Notes: generated by a model not told the origin, from the letters alone. DNA of 9,323 bases from an uncultured Collinsella sp. (GCA_900751755.1 CAADSP010000037.1:1-9323), one strand, 5' to 3'; positions 1 through 6,469 are shown, numbered from the stretch's first letter. Made by a program: numbers and translations.

Positions 1-83
1 CAGAGCGAGCAAGGTGCCTTGAAACAAGGCGGCATTGACCTTCTGGTCATGCCGCCGAAGTTGAAAGGCAGATTGCCGCTCTG
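1..83. repeat. Inverted-repeat-rich segment, possible structured RNA or interspersed repeat
   Basis: Several complementary segments are packed into 83 bases. CAGAGCG (1-7) pairs with CGCTCTG (77-83), and after one bulged base GCAA (9-12) pairs with TTGC (73-76), closing the whole segment. Inside, GCCTTG (16-21) and CAAGGC (25-30) form a 6-bp hairpin with an AAA loop. GGCGGCA (28-34) pairs with TGCCGCC (50-56), continuing after a bulge into TGACC/GGTCA (36-40/45-49). The two inner hairpins share bases 28-30, so they partly compete. The plus strand is also open in frame 1 from the window edge to a TAA at 133-135 (44 codons), so a protein tail cannot be excluded, though no family is recognised. 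A repeat or structured RNA downstream of cyuA is an inference from the pairing alone. Confidence 0.45.
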
Positions 84-104
84 GCGGGCTTGCAGCGTCG
101 ACCG

Positions 105-132
105 GTTACGCGGTTTGGTAAAACCGCGTAAC
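105..132. terminator. Perfect 12-bp hairpin at the 3' end of cyuA
   Basis: GTTACGCGGTTT (105-116) and AAACCGCGTAAC (121-132) are perfect complements around a GGTA loop. The stem touches the last base of the cyuA stop codon (132-134, TAG on the minus strand). No T-tract follows on either strand, so this is not a textbook Rho-independent terminator. It may protect the 3' end of the transcript or be part of the structured element at 1-83. Confidence 0.4.
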
Positions 133-1451
133 TAACAAACCTGGGTTTTGCCGATCATGATGTTGAGGATCTCGACGTCGGTGTCCTTCATGCCCACGCG
201 GCCCACGTAGCCCATGCTGGCGATTGTCTGCTCAACGGTATCCTGGATCAGGCCCTCGCCGGCGCGGAAGCCGCGACCTTGCATAGCCATATCGTGGCCC
301 AGAATCGCCGCATCGACGGCAGCCGAGATCTTGGCGGCACAGCTCGCCTTGGCGCCGTCGCACACGATGCCGCCCACGTTACCGAGCGTATTCGAGACCG
401 TCGCGCCAATCTGCTCGCGCGTGCCACCGCACAGCCAGGTAATCGCAGCGCCGGCGCCGCACGCGGCGCAAATAGCACCGCAAAACGCCGAGAGCGCACC
501 AATATAGCTCTTGATATGCACGGCGATAAGATCGGACAGCATCACGGCGCGCACCAGGCGCTCGTGGTCGCAACGCAGGTACTCGGCATACTCCATGACG
601 GGCAATGCGCAGGTAATGCCCTGATTGCCCGAGCCGCACACAATGGCGACCGGCAGCGCGCAGCCGTTCATGCGGGCGTCGGACCCGGCGGCCGCACGGG
701 CACGGGCACGGCAGGCGACGTCATCGGCACGAGCACCCAGCAGCGTACGACCCACCTCGGCGCCCCAAGCGTGCGCAAGGCCCTCGGCACTGATTGCGCC
801 ATTCAGCTCAATCTGACGCTCAACGGCAGCGCGGGCGTCCTCAATGTCACCGTCCTCGATAAAGTCGATGATGGACTCAATGCTCATAGGGGTATCGGCC
901 TTATCCGCCGCACGCTCGGCCACCACGCGCTCGGCGCAGGCGGCACACTCCCCCGCCGACTTGCCGCATACCGGAATACCATCGAGCGTATGGCACGTGA
1001 CATTAGTGTGGTGATCGGTAATCTCGACGACCGCGGTATGGCCCCCGGCCGTCGCAGTCACCTTGATGTAGAGGTTGGGCACACCTTCGACAAGCGACAC
1101 ATCGCAGTAGCCGGCGTCGGCGAGGAGCTCGGCCACGCGAGCGCGGTCTTCATCGTTAACGCTCTCGAGCACCTCGAGCGCGCTCTTAGCGTCGCCGCCC
1201 ACGGCACCCAGCACGGCCGCGGCCTCAATACCGTGCATACCGCCCGAGTTGGGCACGGTCACGCTCTTGACGTTCTTGATGATGTTGCCCGAGCAGGCAA
1301 CATCCATATGATCGGGCTCGCAACCGAGCGTCTGGCTCGCCAGCGCCGCTGCATAGGCAACGGCAATGGGCTCGGTACAGCCGAGCGCGCAGACAAGCTC
1401 GCGGTTCAAAACATCGCGAAACGCGGCATCACGAAGGGAATCGGCAGGCAT
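132..1451 (-). CDS. cyuA: CyuA-type L-cysteine desulfidase (UPF0597 / serine dehydratase alpha family)
   Basis: This 439-residue protein is predicted to break L-cysteine into pyruvate, ammonia and sulfide in the cytoplasm using an oxygen-sensitive [4Fe-4S] cluster. The length matches E. coli CyuA (formerly YhaM). The N-terminal ALGCTEPIA block (residues 22-30) carries the family cysteine C25. The CSGNIIKN and VPNSGG segments (53-71) and the GSGNQG motif (273-278) are typical of the family. C324, C364 and C371 (the latter two in the CDGAKASC block) are the best candidates for cluster ligands, judged by spacing in the methanogen enzyme and in iron-sulfur serine dehydratases. The start is supported by AGGAG on the minus strand (1462-1458) six bases before the ATG. 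The gene stands alone, divergent from rpiB. No cysteine permease gene lies next to it. A role on another small thiol or serine-like substrate is possible. Confidence 0.88.
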   Translation of the reverse strand: MPADSLRDAAFRDVLNRELVCALGCTEPIAVAYAAALASQTLGCEPDHMDVACSGNIIKNVKSVTVPNSGGMHGIEAAAVLGAVGGDAKSALEVLESVNDEDRARVAELLADAGYCDVSLVEGVPNLYIKVTATAGGHTAVVEITDHHTNVTCHTLDGIPVCGKSAGECAACAERVVAERAADKADTPMSIESIIDFIEDGDIEDARAAVERQIELNGAISAEGLAHAWGAEVGRTLLGARADDVACRARARAAAGSDARMNGCALPVAIVCGSGNQGITCALPVMEYAEYLRCDHERLVRAVMLSDLIAVHIKSYIGALSAFCGAICAACGAGAAITWLCGGTREQIGATVSNTLGNVGGIVCDGAKASCAAKISAAVDAAILGHDMAMQGRGFRAGEGLIQDTVEQTIASMGYVGRVGMKDTDVEILNIMIGKTQVC

Positions 1452-1487
1452 AGGTATCTCCTACTTGTATAACGGGCTGGGCTCTCA

Positions 1488-1517
1488 ATAATAATTAGCT
1501 CTTTTATTTGATAACAA
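1488..1517 (-). promoter_or_regulatory. Probable cyuA promoter
   Basis: On the minus strand TTGTTA (1517-1512) and TATTAT (1493-1488) are separated by 18 bases. The -10 box matches the sigma-70 consensus at five of six positions and the -35 box at four. Transcription would begin near 1481, giving a leader of about 30 bases that contains the AGGAG ribosome-binding site. Confidence 0.45.
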
Positions 1518-1526
1518 TGCATCAAA
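1507..1526. promoter_or_regulatory. Palindrome over the cyuA -35 box, possible operator
   Basis: TTTGAT (1507-1512) and ATCAAA (1521-1526) form a 20-bp dyad with an 8-base centre that contains most of the proposed cyuA -35 box. A repressor bound here would block the promoter. The regulator is unknown; a cysteine-responsive regulator would make sense but is only an inference. Confidence 0.3.
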
Positions 1527-1548
1527 AACCGCAACCATGGTTCCGGTA

Positions 1549-1580
1549 GACGGCATTCAGGCGCAAACTGACGGCATTCA
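1549..1580. repeat. Pair of 11-bp direct repeats in the cyuA-rpiB intergenic region
   Basis: GACGGCATTCA occurs at 1549-1559 and again at 1570-1580, exactly 21 bp apart, which is two helical turns. Identical copies on the same face of the DNA between divergent genes suggest a regulator that binds as a tandem. They lie upstream of the proposed cyuA promoter and about 140 bp before the rpiB start. Confidence 0.4.
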
Positions 1581-1610
1581 TTCATGAGAAACCGGTCTTG
1601 TTGCATGCTA

Positions 1611-1641
1611 AAGCGTTTGACCAAAAAACGCCCAAGCGTTT
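1611..1641. promoter_or_regulatory. Two AAGCGTTT sites upstream of rpiB, LacI-family-like
   Basis: AAGCGTTT is present at 1611-1618 and 1634-1641, 23 bp apart. Both fit the AAnCGnTT core common to LacI/GalR-family operators. A TATCAT hexamer at 1657-1662 is a possible -10 box for rpiB, but no good -35 box sits at the right distance. If transcription starts just after it, the second AAGCGTTT would overlap the -35 region. Confidence 0.3.
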
Positions 1642-1722
1642 ACACAAAAGTCGCGCTATCATGCAGTCGAACGCGGTAAAACCTTTAGCAATCTCGCCGC
1701 ACAGACCAGAGAGGAACTATCC

Positions 1723-2190
1723 ATGAAGATCGGTATCGGTAACGACCACGCCGCCGTCGAGCTCAAGAACATCATCTCCGAGCACCTGAAGGAGCGCGGC
1801 TGCGAGGTCGTGAACTTTGGCACCGACACCTCCGAGAGCTTTGACTACCCCATCGCCGGCTACAAGGCGGGCAAGGCAGTAGCCAACGGCGACGTCGATC
1901 TAGGCATCCTGATCTGTGGCACCGGCGTCGGTATCAGCTTGGCTGCCAACAAGGTCGAGGGCGTACGCGCCGTCGTGTGCTCCGAGCCCTTCAGCGCCAA
2001 GCTCTCCCGCATGCACAACAATACCAACGTGCTCGCTTTTGGCGCCCGCGTCGTGGGCTCCGAGCTCGCCAAGATGATCGTCGACGAGTGGCTCGACGCC
2101 GAGTTTGAGGGTGGTCGTCACGAGCGTCGCGTTAACCTCCTCAACGAGATCGATCACACGCGCGCCCTTAAGATCGTCGACGAAGCCTAA
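1723..2190 (+). CDS. rpiB: Ribose-5-phosphate isomerase B (RpiB/LacAB family)
   Basis: This 155-residue protein interconverts ribose-5-phosphate and ribulose-5-phosphate in the pentose phosphate pathway. Family landmarks are the N-terminal GNDHAA (residues 6-11), DYP (41-43), the ICGTGVGISLAANK loop (64-77) holding the probable catalytic cysteine C65, and SRMHNNTNVLAFGAR (95-109) with the probable catalytic H98. The length is normal for a single-domain RpiB. AGAGGA at 1710-1715 lies seven bases before the ATG and fixes the start. The gene is monocistronic: cyuA diverges upstream, ndk converges downstream, and a strong hairpin follows. Other members of the superfamily use allose- or galactose-6-phosphate, and sequence alone does not exclude these. 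The lone position without sugar-uptake genes favours the housekeeping ribose role. Confidence 0.92.
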   Translation: MKIGIGNDHAAVELKNIISEHLKERGCEVVNFGTDTSESFDYPIAGYKAGKAVANGDVDLGILICGTGVGISLAANKVEGVRAVVCSEPFSAKLSRMHNNTNVLAFGARVVGSELAKMIVDEWLDAEFEGGRHERRVNLLNEIDHTRALKIVDEA

Positions 2191-2217
2191 ACTATTCAGT
2201 GCCACAAGCTAACAGCA

Positions 2218-2252
2218 GGGGCCCGCTCGGAACTCATGTCCGAGCGGGCCCC
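2218..2252 (+). terminator. rpiB terminator hairpin
   Basis: A perfect 14-bp GC-rich stem pairs 2218-2231 (beginning GGGGCCCGC) with 2239-2252 around a 7-base loop. It starts 27 bases after the rpiB stop. Only a weak T-rich tail follows (TTCATAGATTCT), but stem strength and placement make it the likely rpiB terminator. Confidence 0.75.
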
Positions 2253-2266
2253 TTCATAGATTCTGG

Positions 2267-2303
2267 AATAAAAGGGCGCCGCGGATGGAGTTCCGCGGCG
2301 CCC
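2267..2303 (-). terminator. ndk terminator
   Basis: GGGCGCCGCGGA (2274-2285) and TCCGCGGCGCCC (2292-2303) form a perfect 12-bp stem with a 6-base loop. On the minus strand the stem is followed by TTTTATT, a proper T-tract. It lies 38 bases beyond the ndk stop codon. Confidence 0.85.
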
Positions 2304-2341
2304 AAGCCACACGCTAACAGCTTTAAGGAGTCAAAGCTGGT

Positions 2342-2746
2342 TTAGCCAAAGAAGCGCTTGATCTCGATCTCGGCGTTCTCCAGGCAGTCGGAGCCGTGAA
2401 TCACGTTGGCGTTGACATCGACGGCAAAGTCGCCGCGGATGGTACCAGGAGCAGCATCAAGCGGATTAGTAGCGCCCATGAGGGTGCGCATCTTAGCAAC
2501 AGCGGAGAGACCGGAAACGACCATCTTGACGACCGGACCGCTCGTCATAAAGTCGCAGAGACCGCCAAAGAAGGGCTTGTCGGCCAGATGGGCGTAGTGC
2601 TCCTCGACGGTAGCGCGCTCGAGCGTGGTCATCTCCATGCGCTCGATGACAAGACCGCTGCGCTCAATGCGAGCAACAATCTCGCCGATTTTGCGGTCGC
2701 GCACGGCGTCGGGCTTAATCATGATGAAGGTCTTCTCGATAGCCAT
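2342..2746 (-). CDS. ndk: Nucleoside diphosphate kinase
   Basis: This 134-residue enzyme moves the terminal phosphate of one nucleoside triphosphate, usually ATP, to other (d)NDPs through a phosphohistidine, balancing the NTP and dNTP pools. The active-site motif NVIHGSDCLENA (residues 114-125) contains the phosphorylated H117. The N-terminus (EKTFIMIKPDAV, 4-15) has the usual lysine K11. The KMRTLMGATNP segment (85-95) and GTIRGDFA (101-108) are the nucleotide-binding elements. The length is slightly below the usual 140 or so residues but nothing essential is missing. A cysteine (C121) follows HGSD where serine is common. GAAAGG on the minus strand (2760-2755) lies eight bases before the ATG. 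The gene converges with rpiB, ends at its own terminator and has about 385 bp of untranslated DNA upstream. Confidence 0.96.
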   Translation of the reverse strand: MAIEKTFIMIKPDAVRDRKIGEIVARIERSGLVIERMEMTTLERATVEEHYAHLADKPFFGGLCDFMTSGPVVKMVVSGLSAVAKMRTLMGATNPLDAAPGTIRGDFAVDVNANVIHGSDCLENAEIEIKRFFG

Positions 2747-2810
2747 AAAAGTAGCCTTTCAAGTAGGTTCGCGCGTGCCCAAGTCCCATTCCGGCACCCG
2801 CCTGGACTGC

Positions 2811-2839
2811 ATCGTAACAGAGTTTTAGCTGCAGTTAAA
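2811..2839 (-). promoter_or_regulatory. Candidate ndk promoter, proximal
   Basis: On the minus strand TTTAAC (2839-2834) and TACGAT (2816-2811) are spaced by 17 bases. TACGAT is a good -10 box; the -35 box is weak. The leader to the ndk ATG would be about 58 bases. The tandem 18-bp repeat lies immediately upstream. Confidence 0.35.
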
Positions 2840-2849
2840 CAAAAAGCTG

Positions 2850-2885
2850 TTTATTGAAACGTTGCAATTTATTGAAGCGTTCCAT
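2850..2885. repeat. Tandem 18-bp repeat upstream of ndk, operator-like
   Basis: Two adjoining 18-bp units (2850-2867 and 2868-2885) match at 15 of 18 positions and share TTTATTGAA followed by A/G then CGTT. The first unit contains the near-palindrome TTGAAACGTTGCAA (2854-2867, arms TTG/CAA around AACGTT). The second has TTGAAGCGTTCCAT at the same place. The CG-centred dyads resemble LacI/GalR-family operators. They sit just upstream of the proximal ndk promoter and downstream of a distal candidate. Confidence 0.45.
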
Positions 2886-2911
2886 ATGTGTCACTTCTGT
2901 TTCGAAGCCCG

Positions 2912-2939
2912 ATTAGAGTACCATCCGACTGCCCATCAA
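2912..2939 (-). promoter_or_regulatory. Candidate ndk promoter, distal
   Basis: On the minus strand TTGATG (2939-2934) and TCTAAT (2917-2912) are 16 bases apart. The -10 box matches five of six consensus positions and the -35 box four. Transcripts from here would cross the tandem repeat and have a leader of about 160 bases. The rest of 2886-3044 shows no convincing gene on either strand. Confidence 0.3.
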
Positions 2940-3043
2940 CCGCATCGAGCAGAGCAGACGGTCGGTTGCCGCCCGCGAACGTACCCCATTCACAACCTGC
3001 CCAAAGGTCCTACAGAACTTCTCGACAAGCCCCTCCCCCATAG

Positions 3044-3081
3044 CAACAAAATACGGGCGCCCACATCAGCAGGCGCCCGTA
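3044..3081 (-). terminator. argH terminator
   Basis: TACGGGCGCC (3052-3061) pairs perfectly with GGCGCCCGTA (3072-3081) around a 10-base loop. On the minus strand the stem is followed by TTTTGTTG. It begins 50 bases beyond the argH stop, marking the end of the arginine transcript. Confidence 0.85.
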
Positions 3082-3131
3082 AAGCGAAAACGATTTATCA
3101 ATAAATGGCCAAAACGGCTTCAGCCAAACCT

Positions 3132-4562
3132 CTACTTTGCCCCGTAACCCATCTCGACGACCTTGGTCAGCGATCCGAACACGCCCTCGTCAGCCACGAG
3201 CTGTGCCTCGGCGCGCTCAAGCTGCACGGCAACGGCGGCAGGAGCGGTGCCGCCCTCGGTCGTGCGCGCGGCGACAATCGACGGGATGTCGAGCGCCTCG
3301 GTGATGTCGCGCTCAAAGAGCGGGCTTGCCTCCTGGAACACCTCAAACGGTAGGTCCTCAAGATTGCAGCCGCGCTTCTCGCACATCAGGACCAGATGCC
3401 CCACCACGGCATGTGCCTCGCGGAACGGCAGGCCACGCTTGGCCAGGTAATCGGCAACATCGGTAGCGGCAAGGTGCCCCACGCCGCACTCGCGCGCCAT
3501 GGCATCCTCGTTGACGGTCCAAGTCGAAATCATTCCGGCCATAACCGACAGGCACTGCATGAGCGTATGGGCGGTATCGAGCGCGCCCTCCTTGTCCTCC
3601 TGCAAGTCCTTGTTATAAGCAAGCGGCAGGCCCTTCATGGTCACGAGCAGCTGCACCAGGTTACCATACACACGGCCGCTCTTGCCGCGAATAAGCTCGG
3701 CAAAGTCGGGATTCTTCTTCTGCGGCATGATGGACGAGCCGGTGGAGTACGAGTCGGAAAGCGTGATAAAGCCAAATTCGGAGCTCGACCACAGCACGAT
3801 CTCCTCGGAAAGACGCGACAGGTGCATCGCCATGACGGATCCGGCGTAATGCAGATCGAGCAGGAAATCACGGTCGGAAACCGCATCGAGCGAGTTGGGA
3901 ATCACGCCCGCAAAGCCAAGTTCGGCAGCCGTCATCTGGCGATCGAGCGGATAGCTCGTACCGGCAAGCGCGGCAGCACCCAGCGGGCAGTTGTCGGCGG
4001 CATCAAAGGCGGCCTTCAGGCGCGTAAAGTCGCGCGCGAACATCCAGGAATACGCCAGCAGATGATGCGAGAGCAGCACGGGCTGAGCGTGCTGCATATG
4101 CGTGTAGCCCGGCAGAATCACCTTGTCGTACTTCTTGGCCGCATCCACCAGCACATGGCGCAGCTCAAGATTGGCCTCCATGAGCTCCTTGGCCAGCGCC
4201 TTGATGCCCAGGCGCGTATCGGTCGCCACCTGGTCGTTGCGCGAACGCCCAGTATGCAAGCGCTTGCCAGCCTCGCCGATGCGACGCGTCAGCTCGCTCT
4301 CGATGGACATATGAATGTCCTCATCGTTGATATCGAAGGTGAAGTTGCCGGCATCGATATCCTGTTCGATTCCGGTCAGGCCCTTGGCAATCGCCTGCTC
4401 GTCCTCGGCACTGATGATGCCCTGGGCGGCCAACATCTTGGCATGCGCCTTAGAGCCGGCGATATCCTGCTTATAGAGATGTTTGTCGACCGGCAGCGAC
4501 GCGCCAAACTCCTGCGTGACCTCGGCCACGCCCGCCTCAAAACGACCGCCCCAAAGAGCCAT
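3132..4562 (-). CDS. argH: Argininosuccinate lyase
   Basis: This 476-residue enzyme splits argininosuccinate into arginine and fumarate, the last step of arginine synthesis. It begins MALWGGRFE, typical of bacterial ArgH. HTGRSRNDQ (103-111), GYTHMQHAQP (152-161, with the probable catalytic H155), PLGAAALAGT (193-202) and the superfamily signature GSSIMPQKKNP (275-285, catalytic serine loop) are all present. It matches the fumarase/aspartase superfamily from end to end at normal length. The frame stays open for 25 more codons upstream, but the start at 4562 is chosen because AAAGGAG (4577-4571 on the minus strand) lies eight bases before it and the protein then starts as the family does. The small gene at 4681-4851 lies 118 bp upstream and argG beyond it, all on the same strand. 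That interval holds a 12-bp dyad TCGCT-AA-AGCGA (4618-4629) and no strong promoter. Confidence 0.96.
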   Translation of the reverse strand: MALWGGRFEAGVAEVTQEFGASLPVDKHLYKQDIAGSKAHAKMLAAQGIISAEDEQAIAKGLTGIEQDIDAGNFTFDINDEDIHMSIESELTRRIGEAGKRLHTGRSRNDQVATDTRLGIKALAKELMEANLELRHVLVDAAKKYDKVILPGYTHMQHAQPVLLSHHLLAYSWMFARDFTRLKAAFDAADNCPLGAAALAGTSYPLDRQMTAAELGFAGVIPNSLDAVSDRDFLLDLHYAGSVMAMHLSRLSEEIVLWSSSEFGFITLSDSYSTGSSIMPQKKNPDFAELIRGKSGRVYGNLVQLLVTMKGLPLAYNKDLQEDKEGALDTAHTLMQCLSVMAGMISTWTVNEDAMARECGVGHLAATDVADYLAKRGLPFREAHAVVGHLVLMCEKRGCNLEDLPFEVFQEASPLFERDITEALDIPSIVAARTTEGGTAPAAVAVQLERAEAQLVADEGVFGSLTKVVEMGYGAK

Positions 4563-4680
4563 GGAACCGTCTCCTTTCTCCAAATACCAAAACAAGCGTC
4601 CAAAGCAATGTGCCCTGTCGCTAAAGCGATTTATCAACCGCTAGTTTTACACACTCCCTGCCGCGCGCGGGGCCATGTGG

Positions 4681-4851
4681 CTAATTTGCAAAGAAGTGAC
4701 GCACCATGCACTTGGCGCCCAACGTCTCCCTCCGGATGTTGCCCTGCGAACCATCGATCCAGGCCTTCAGGCTCATAGGAACGTCCTCGACCTTTACAGC
4801 ATCGAACTCGGGCGCGAGGGCAAGCAAAGCATGCGCGATAGCATTGAACAT
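4681..4851 (-). CDS. Small 56-residue protein of unknown function between argG and argH
   Basis: A short frame not obvious from a standard length cutoff. It starts MFNAIAHALLALAPEF and ends CMVRHFFAN, stopping at TAG (4683-4681). GAGGAG (4865-4860 on the minus strand) stands eight bases before the ATG, the strongest ribosome-binding site in the window. About 71% of third codon positions are G or C, as expected for a real gene here. The first 15 residues are hydrophobic and could form a short amphipathic helix. The middle is acidic and ordered-looking (KVEDVPMSLKAWIDGS) and the end basic. No signal peptide or metal motif is evident and no family is recognised. It sits in the same direction as argG and argH, after a hairpin. 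It does not look like an arginine attenuator peptide because it has no run of arginines. Confidence 0.65.
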   Translation of the reverse strand: MFNAIAHALLALAPEFDAVKVEDVPMSLKAWIDGSQGNIRRETLGAKCMVRHFFAN

Positions 4852-4899
4852 AATGGATACTCCTCATATATAGGCACAGAGCCGCCAAATTGATAGAAG

Positions 4900-4929
4900 G
4901 AGCCCCGCCGGACAACCCCGGCGGGGCTC
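4900..4929 (-). terminator. Strong hairpin downstream of argG
   Basis: A 12-bp GC-rich stem pairs 4900-4911 (GAGCCCCGCCGG) with 4918-4929 around loop ACAACC. On the minus strand it is followed by TTCTATCAATTT, only moderately T-rich. It lies 154 bases after the argG stop and 49 bases before the small gene's start, so it should at least attenuate argG read-through. The 4930-5082 stretch before it holds no gene I can support. Confidence 0.6.
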
Positions 4930-5082
4930 GGACTCAGCCGCAGACGCGGCATCATATATGCGGGCGGAACGTAGGGGCCACCGATGTTAAGAAGTGTCAG
5001 CAAGCATAACGAAAGGTAGGGACCCCGTGCGCCCGTTATGTATCACGCGGATGGGCCGCGCGGATACCAAGGGAAGGAGGCG

Positions 5083-6309
5083 CTAGGCCTGGGCGGCAGC
5101 AGAGCTGGGGCCCTGGACCTTTGCCCACGTCTTGAGCGACAGCGTATCGATCTCGATAAAACCGGCGCTGGCCTTCTCGTCAAACGTGGTGTCGCGGTCG
5201 TAGGTAGCCAGACCGTAGTCGTAGAGGCTGAAGGGGCTCTTGCGGCCGACGACATGGCAGTTGCCCTTAAAGAACTTCAGACGGACAGTGCCGGTCACGA
5301 ACTTTTGCGTGTCGGCCATAAAGGCATCGAGCGCGTTTTTGAGCGGGCTGTACCACTGGCCGTTGTACACGGCGGTGGCCCAATCCTGCTCGAGCTTGAT
5401 CTTGGTCTTGAGCAGGTCGCCCTCGACGCAGATGTCCTCGAGCGCCTTGTGGGCGGTGATGAGCGTCAGGGCGCCGGGAACCTCGTAGCACTCGCGGCTC
5501 TTAAGGCCCACCAGGCGATCCTCGACCAGATCGAGACGGCCAAAGCCATTGTCGCCGGAGATCTTGTTGAGGGCGATGACGATCTCGGAGAGTTTCATCT
5601 TCTTGCCGTCGACGGCGACGGGCTTGCCGGCCTCAAACTCAATCTCGGTGTAGGTCGGGGTGTCCGGGGTGTCCTCGGGATTCTTGGTCATAACCCAAGC
5701 GTCGTCGAGCGGCTCATTCCAGGGATCCTCCAGGTGACCGCACTCAATGGCACGACCCCACAGGTTGTCGTCGATGGAGTAGGGGTTGTCGTTGGCACCC
5801 TCGGGAACCGGCACGTTGTGGGCGTGGGCATAGGCGACCTCGTCGGGGCGACACTTCAGGTCCCACTCGCGAACCGGGGCGATAACCTTGAGCTCGGGGT
5901 CGAGGGCCTTGACGGCGGCCTCAAAACGGACCTGGTCGTTACCCTTGCCGGTGCAGCCGTGGGCGACGTAGGTCGCGCCAAACTCGTGGGCGACCTCAAC
6001 AAGCTTCTTGGCAAGCAGCGGGCGAGACAGGGCGGAGAGCAGCGGATACTTGTTCTCGTACATGGAGTTTGCTGCAATGGCTTTGGTCAGGAACTCATCG
6101 GAGAACTCGTCGCGCAGGTCGAGCACCTGGCAATCGAGAACGCCCAGGTCGAGCGCCTTCTGCTTCTTGGCATCCAGTCCGGTCTCTTCCTGGCCCACGT
6201 TGCCGCAGACACAAACGACATCGAGATTCTTCTCGTCCTGGAGCCACTTGACACATACGGATGTATCAAGACCACCGGAATATGCGAGAACGACTTTTTC
6301 CTTGCTCAT
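5083..6309 (-). CDS. argG: Argininosuccinate synthase
   Basis: This 408-residue enzyme joins citrulline and aspartate at the cost of ATP (to AMP and PPi) to make argininosuccinate, the substrate of ArgH. The ATP-binding PP-loop AYSGGLDTS is at residues 9-17. NKYPLLSALSRPL (86-98), AHGCTGKGNDQVRFE (116-130, aspartate/citrulline contacts) and YSIDDNLWGR (177-186) are classic family blocks, and the length is normal. The frame extends 17 codons further upstream, but MSKEKVVLAYSGG is the natural start and GAAAGGA (6323-6317 on the minus strand) is seven bases before it. The gene leads the argG, small gene, argH set, although 520 bp and a hairpin separate argG from argH. No canonical ArgR box or strong promoter could be picked with confidence in the AT-rich upstream DNA. 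Confidence 0.97.
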   Translation of the reverse strand: MSKEKVVLAYSGGLDTSVCVKWLQDEKNLDVVCVCGNVGQEETGLDAKKQKALDLGVLDCQVLDLRDEFSDEFLTKAIAANSMYENKYPLLSALSRPLLAKKLVEVAHEFGATYVAHGCTGKGNDQVRFEAAVKALDPELKVIAPVREWDLKCRPDEVAYAHAHNVPVPEGANDNPYSIDDNLWGRAIECGHLEDPWNEPLDDAWVMTKNPEDTPDTPTYTEIEFEAGKPVAVDGKKMKLSEIVIALNKISGDNGFGRLDLVEDRLVGLKSRECYEVPGALTLITAHKALEDICVEGDLLKTKIKLEQDWATAVYNGQWYSPLKNALDAFMADTQKFVTGTVRLKFFKGNCHVVGRKSPFSLYDYGLATYDRDTTFDEKASAGFIEIDTLSLKTWAKVQGPSSAAAQA

Positions 6310-6469
6310 GGCTGTTTCCTTTCGCCCTTGGCAGCTAGTTAGAACATCGGTCAGTTGCAAGTCATTTCAAGGTCATATACCGTGCAATATCAGGTTAAAT
6401 AGCAAAAATCAGCACATACATGCCCTAGAAACATGCAGCAATGTCGTGCTAAAACCCAACGACCTCAAA

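Noticed and set aside
279..1472. Long plus-strand frame (397 codons) opposite cyuA
   Set aside because: It is the antisense shadow of a clear cyuA gene in G/C-rich DNA; it has no family features and no ribosome-binding site.
2862..3104. 80-codon plus-strand frame between ndk and argH
   Set aside because: It runs through the argH terminator hairpin, has no ribosome-binding site and starts inside the tandem repeat.
3396..4778. 460-codon plus-strand frame opposite argH
   Set aside because: The opposite strand encodes full-length ArgH with its signature motifs; the His/Gly/Arg-rich translation is typical of a shadow frame.
4634..4915. 93-codon minus-strand frame overlapping the small gene
   Set aside because: It is in a different frame from the well-supported 56-residue gene, runs through the hairpin and has no ribosome-binding site.
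5038..6342. 434-codon plus-strand frame opposite argG
   Set aside because: Antisense shadow of argG; the Val/Gly/Leu-rich translation has no recognisable domain.
6310..6469. ArgR box or clear promoter upstream of argG
   Set aside because: I looked for a TGAAT/ATTCA-type dyad and well-spaced -35/-10 boxes; only weak matches such as TTTAAC with TATGAC were seen.
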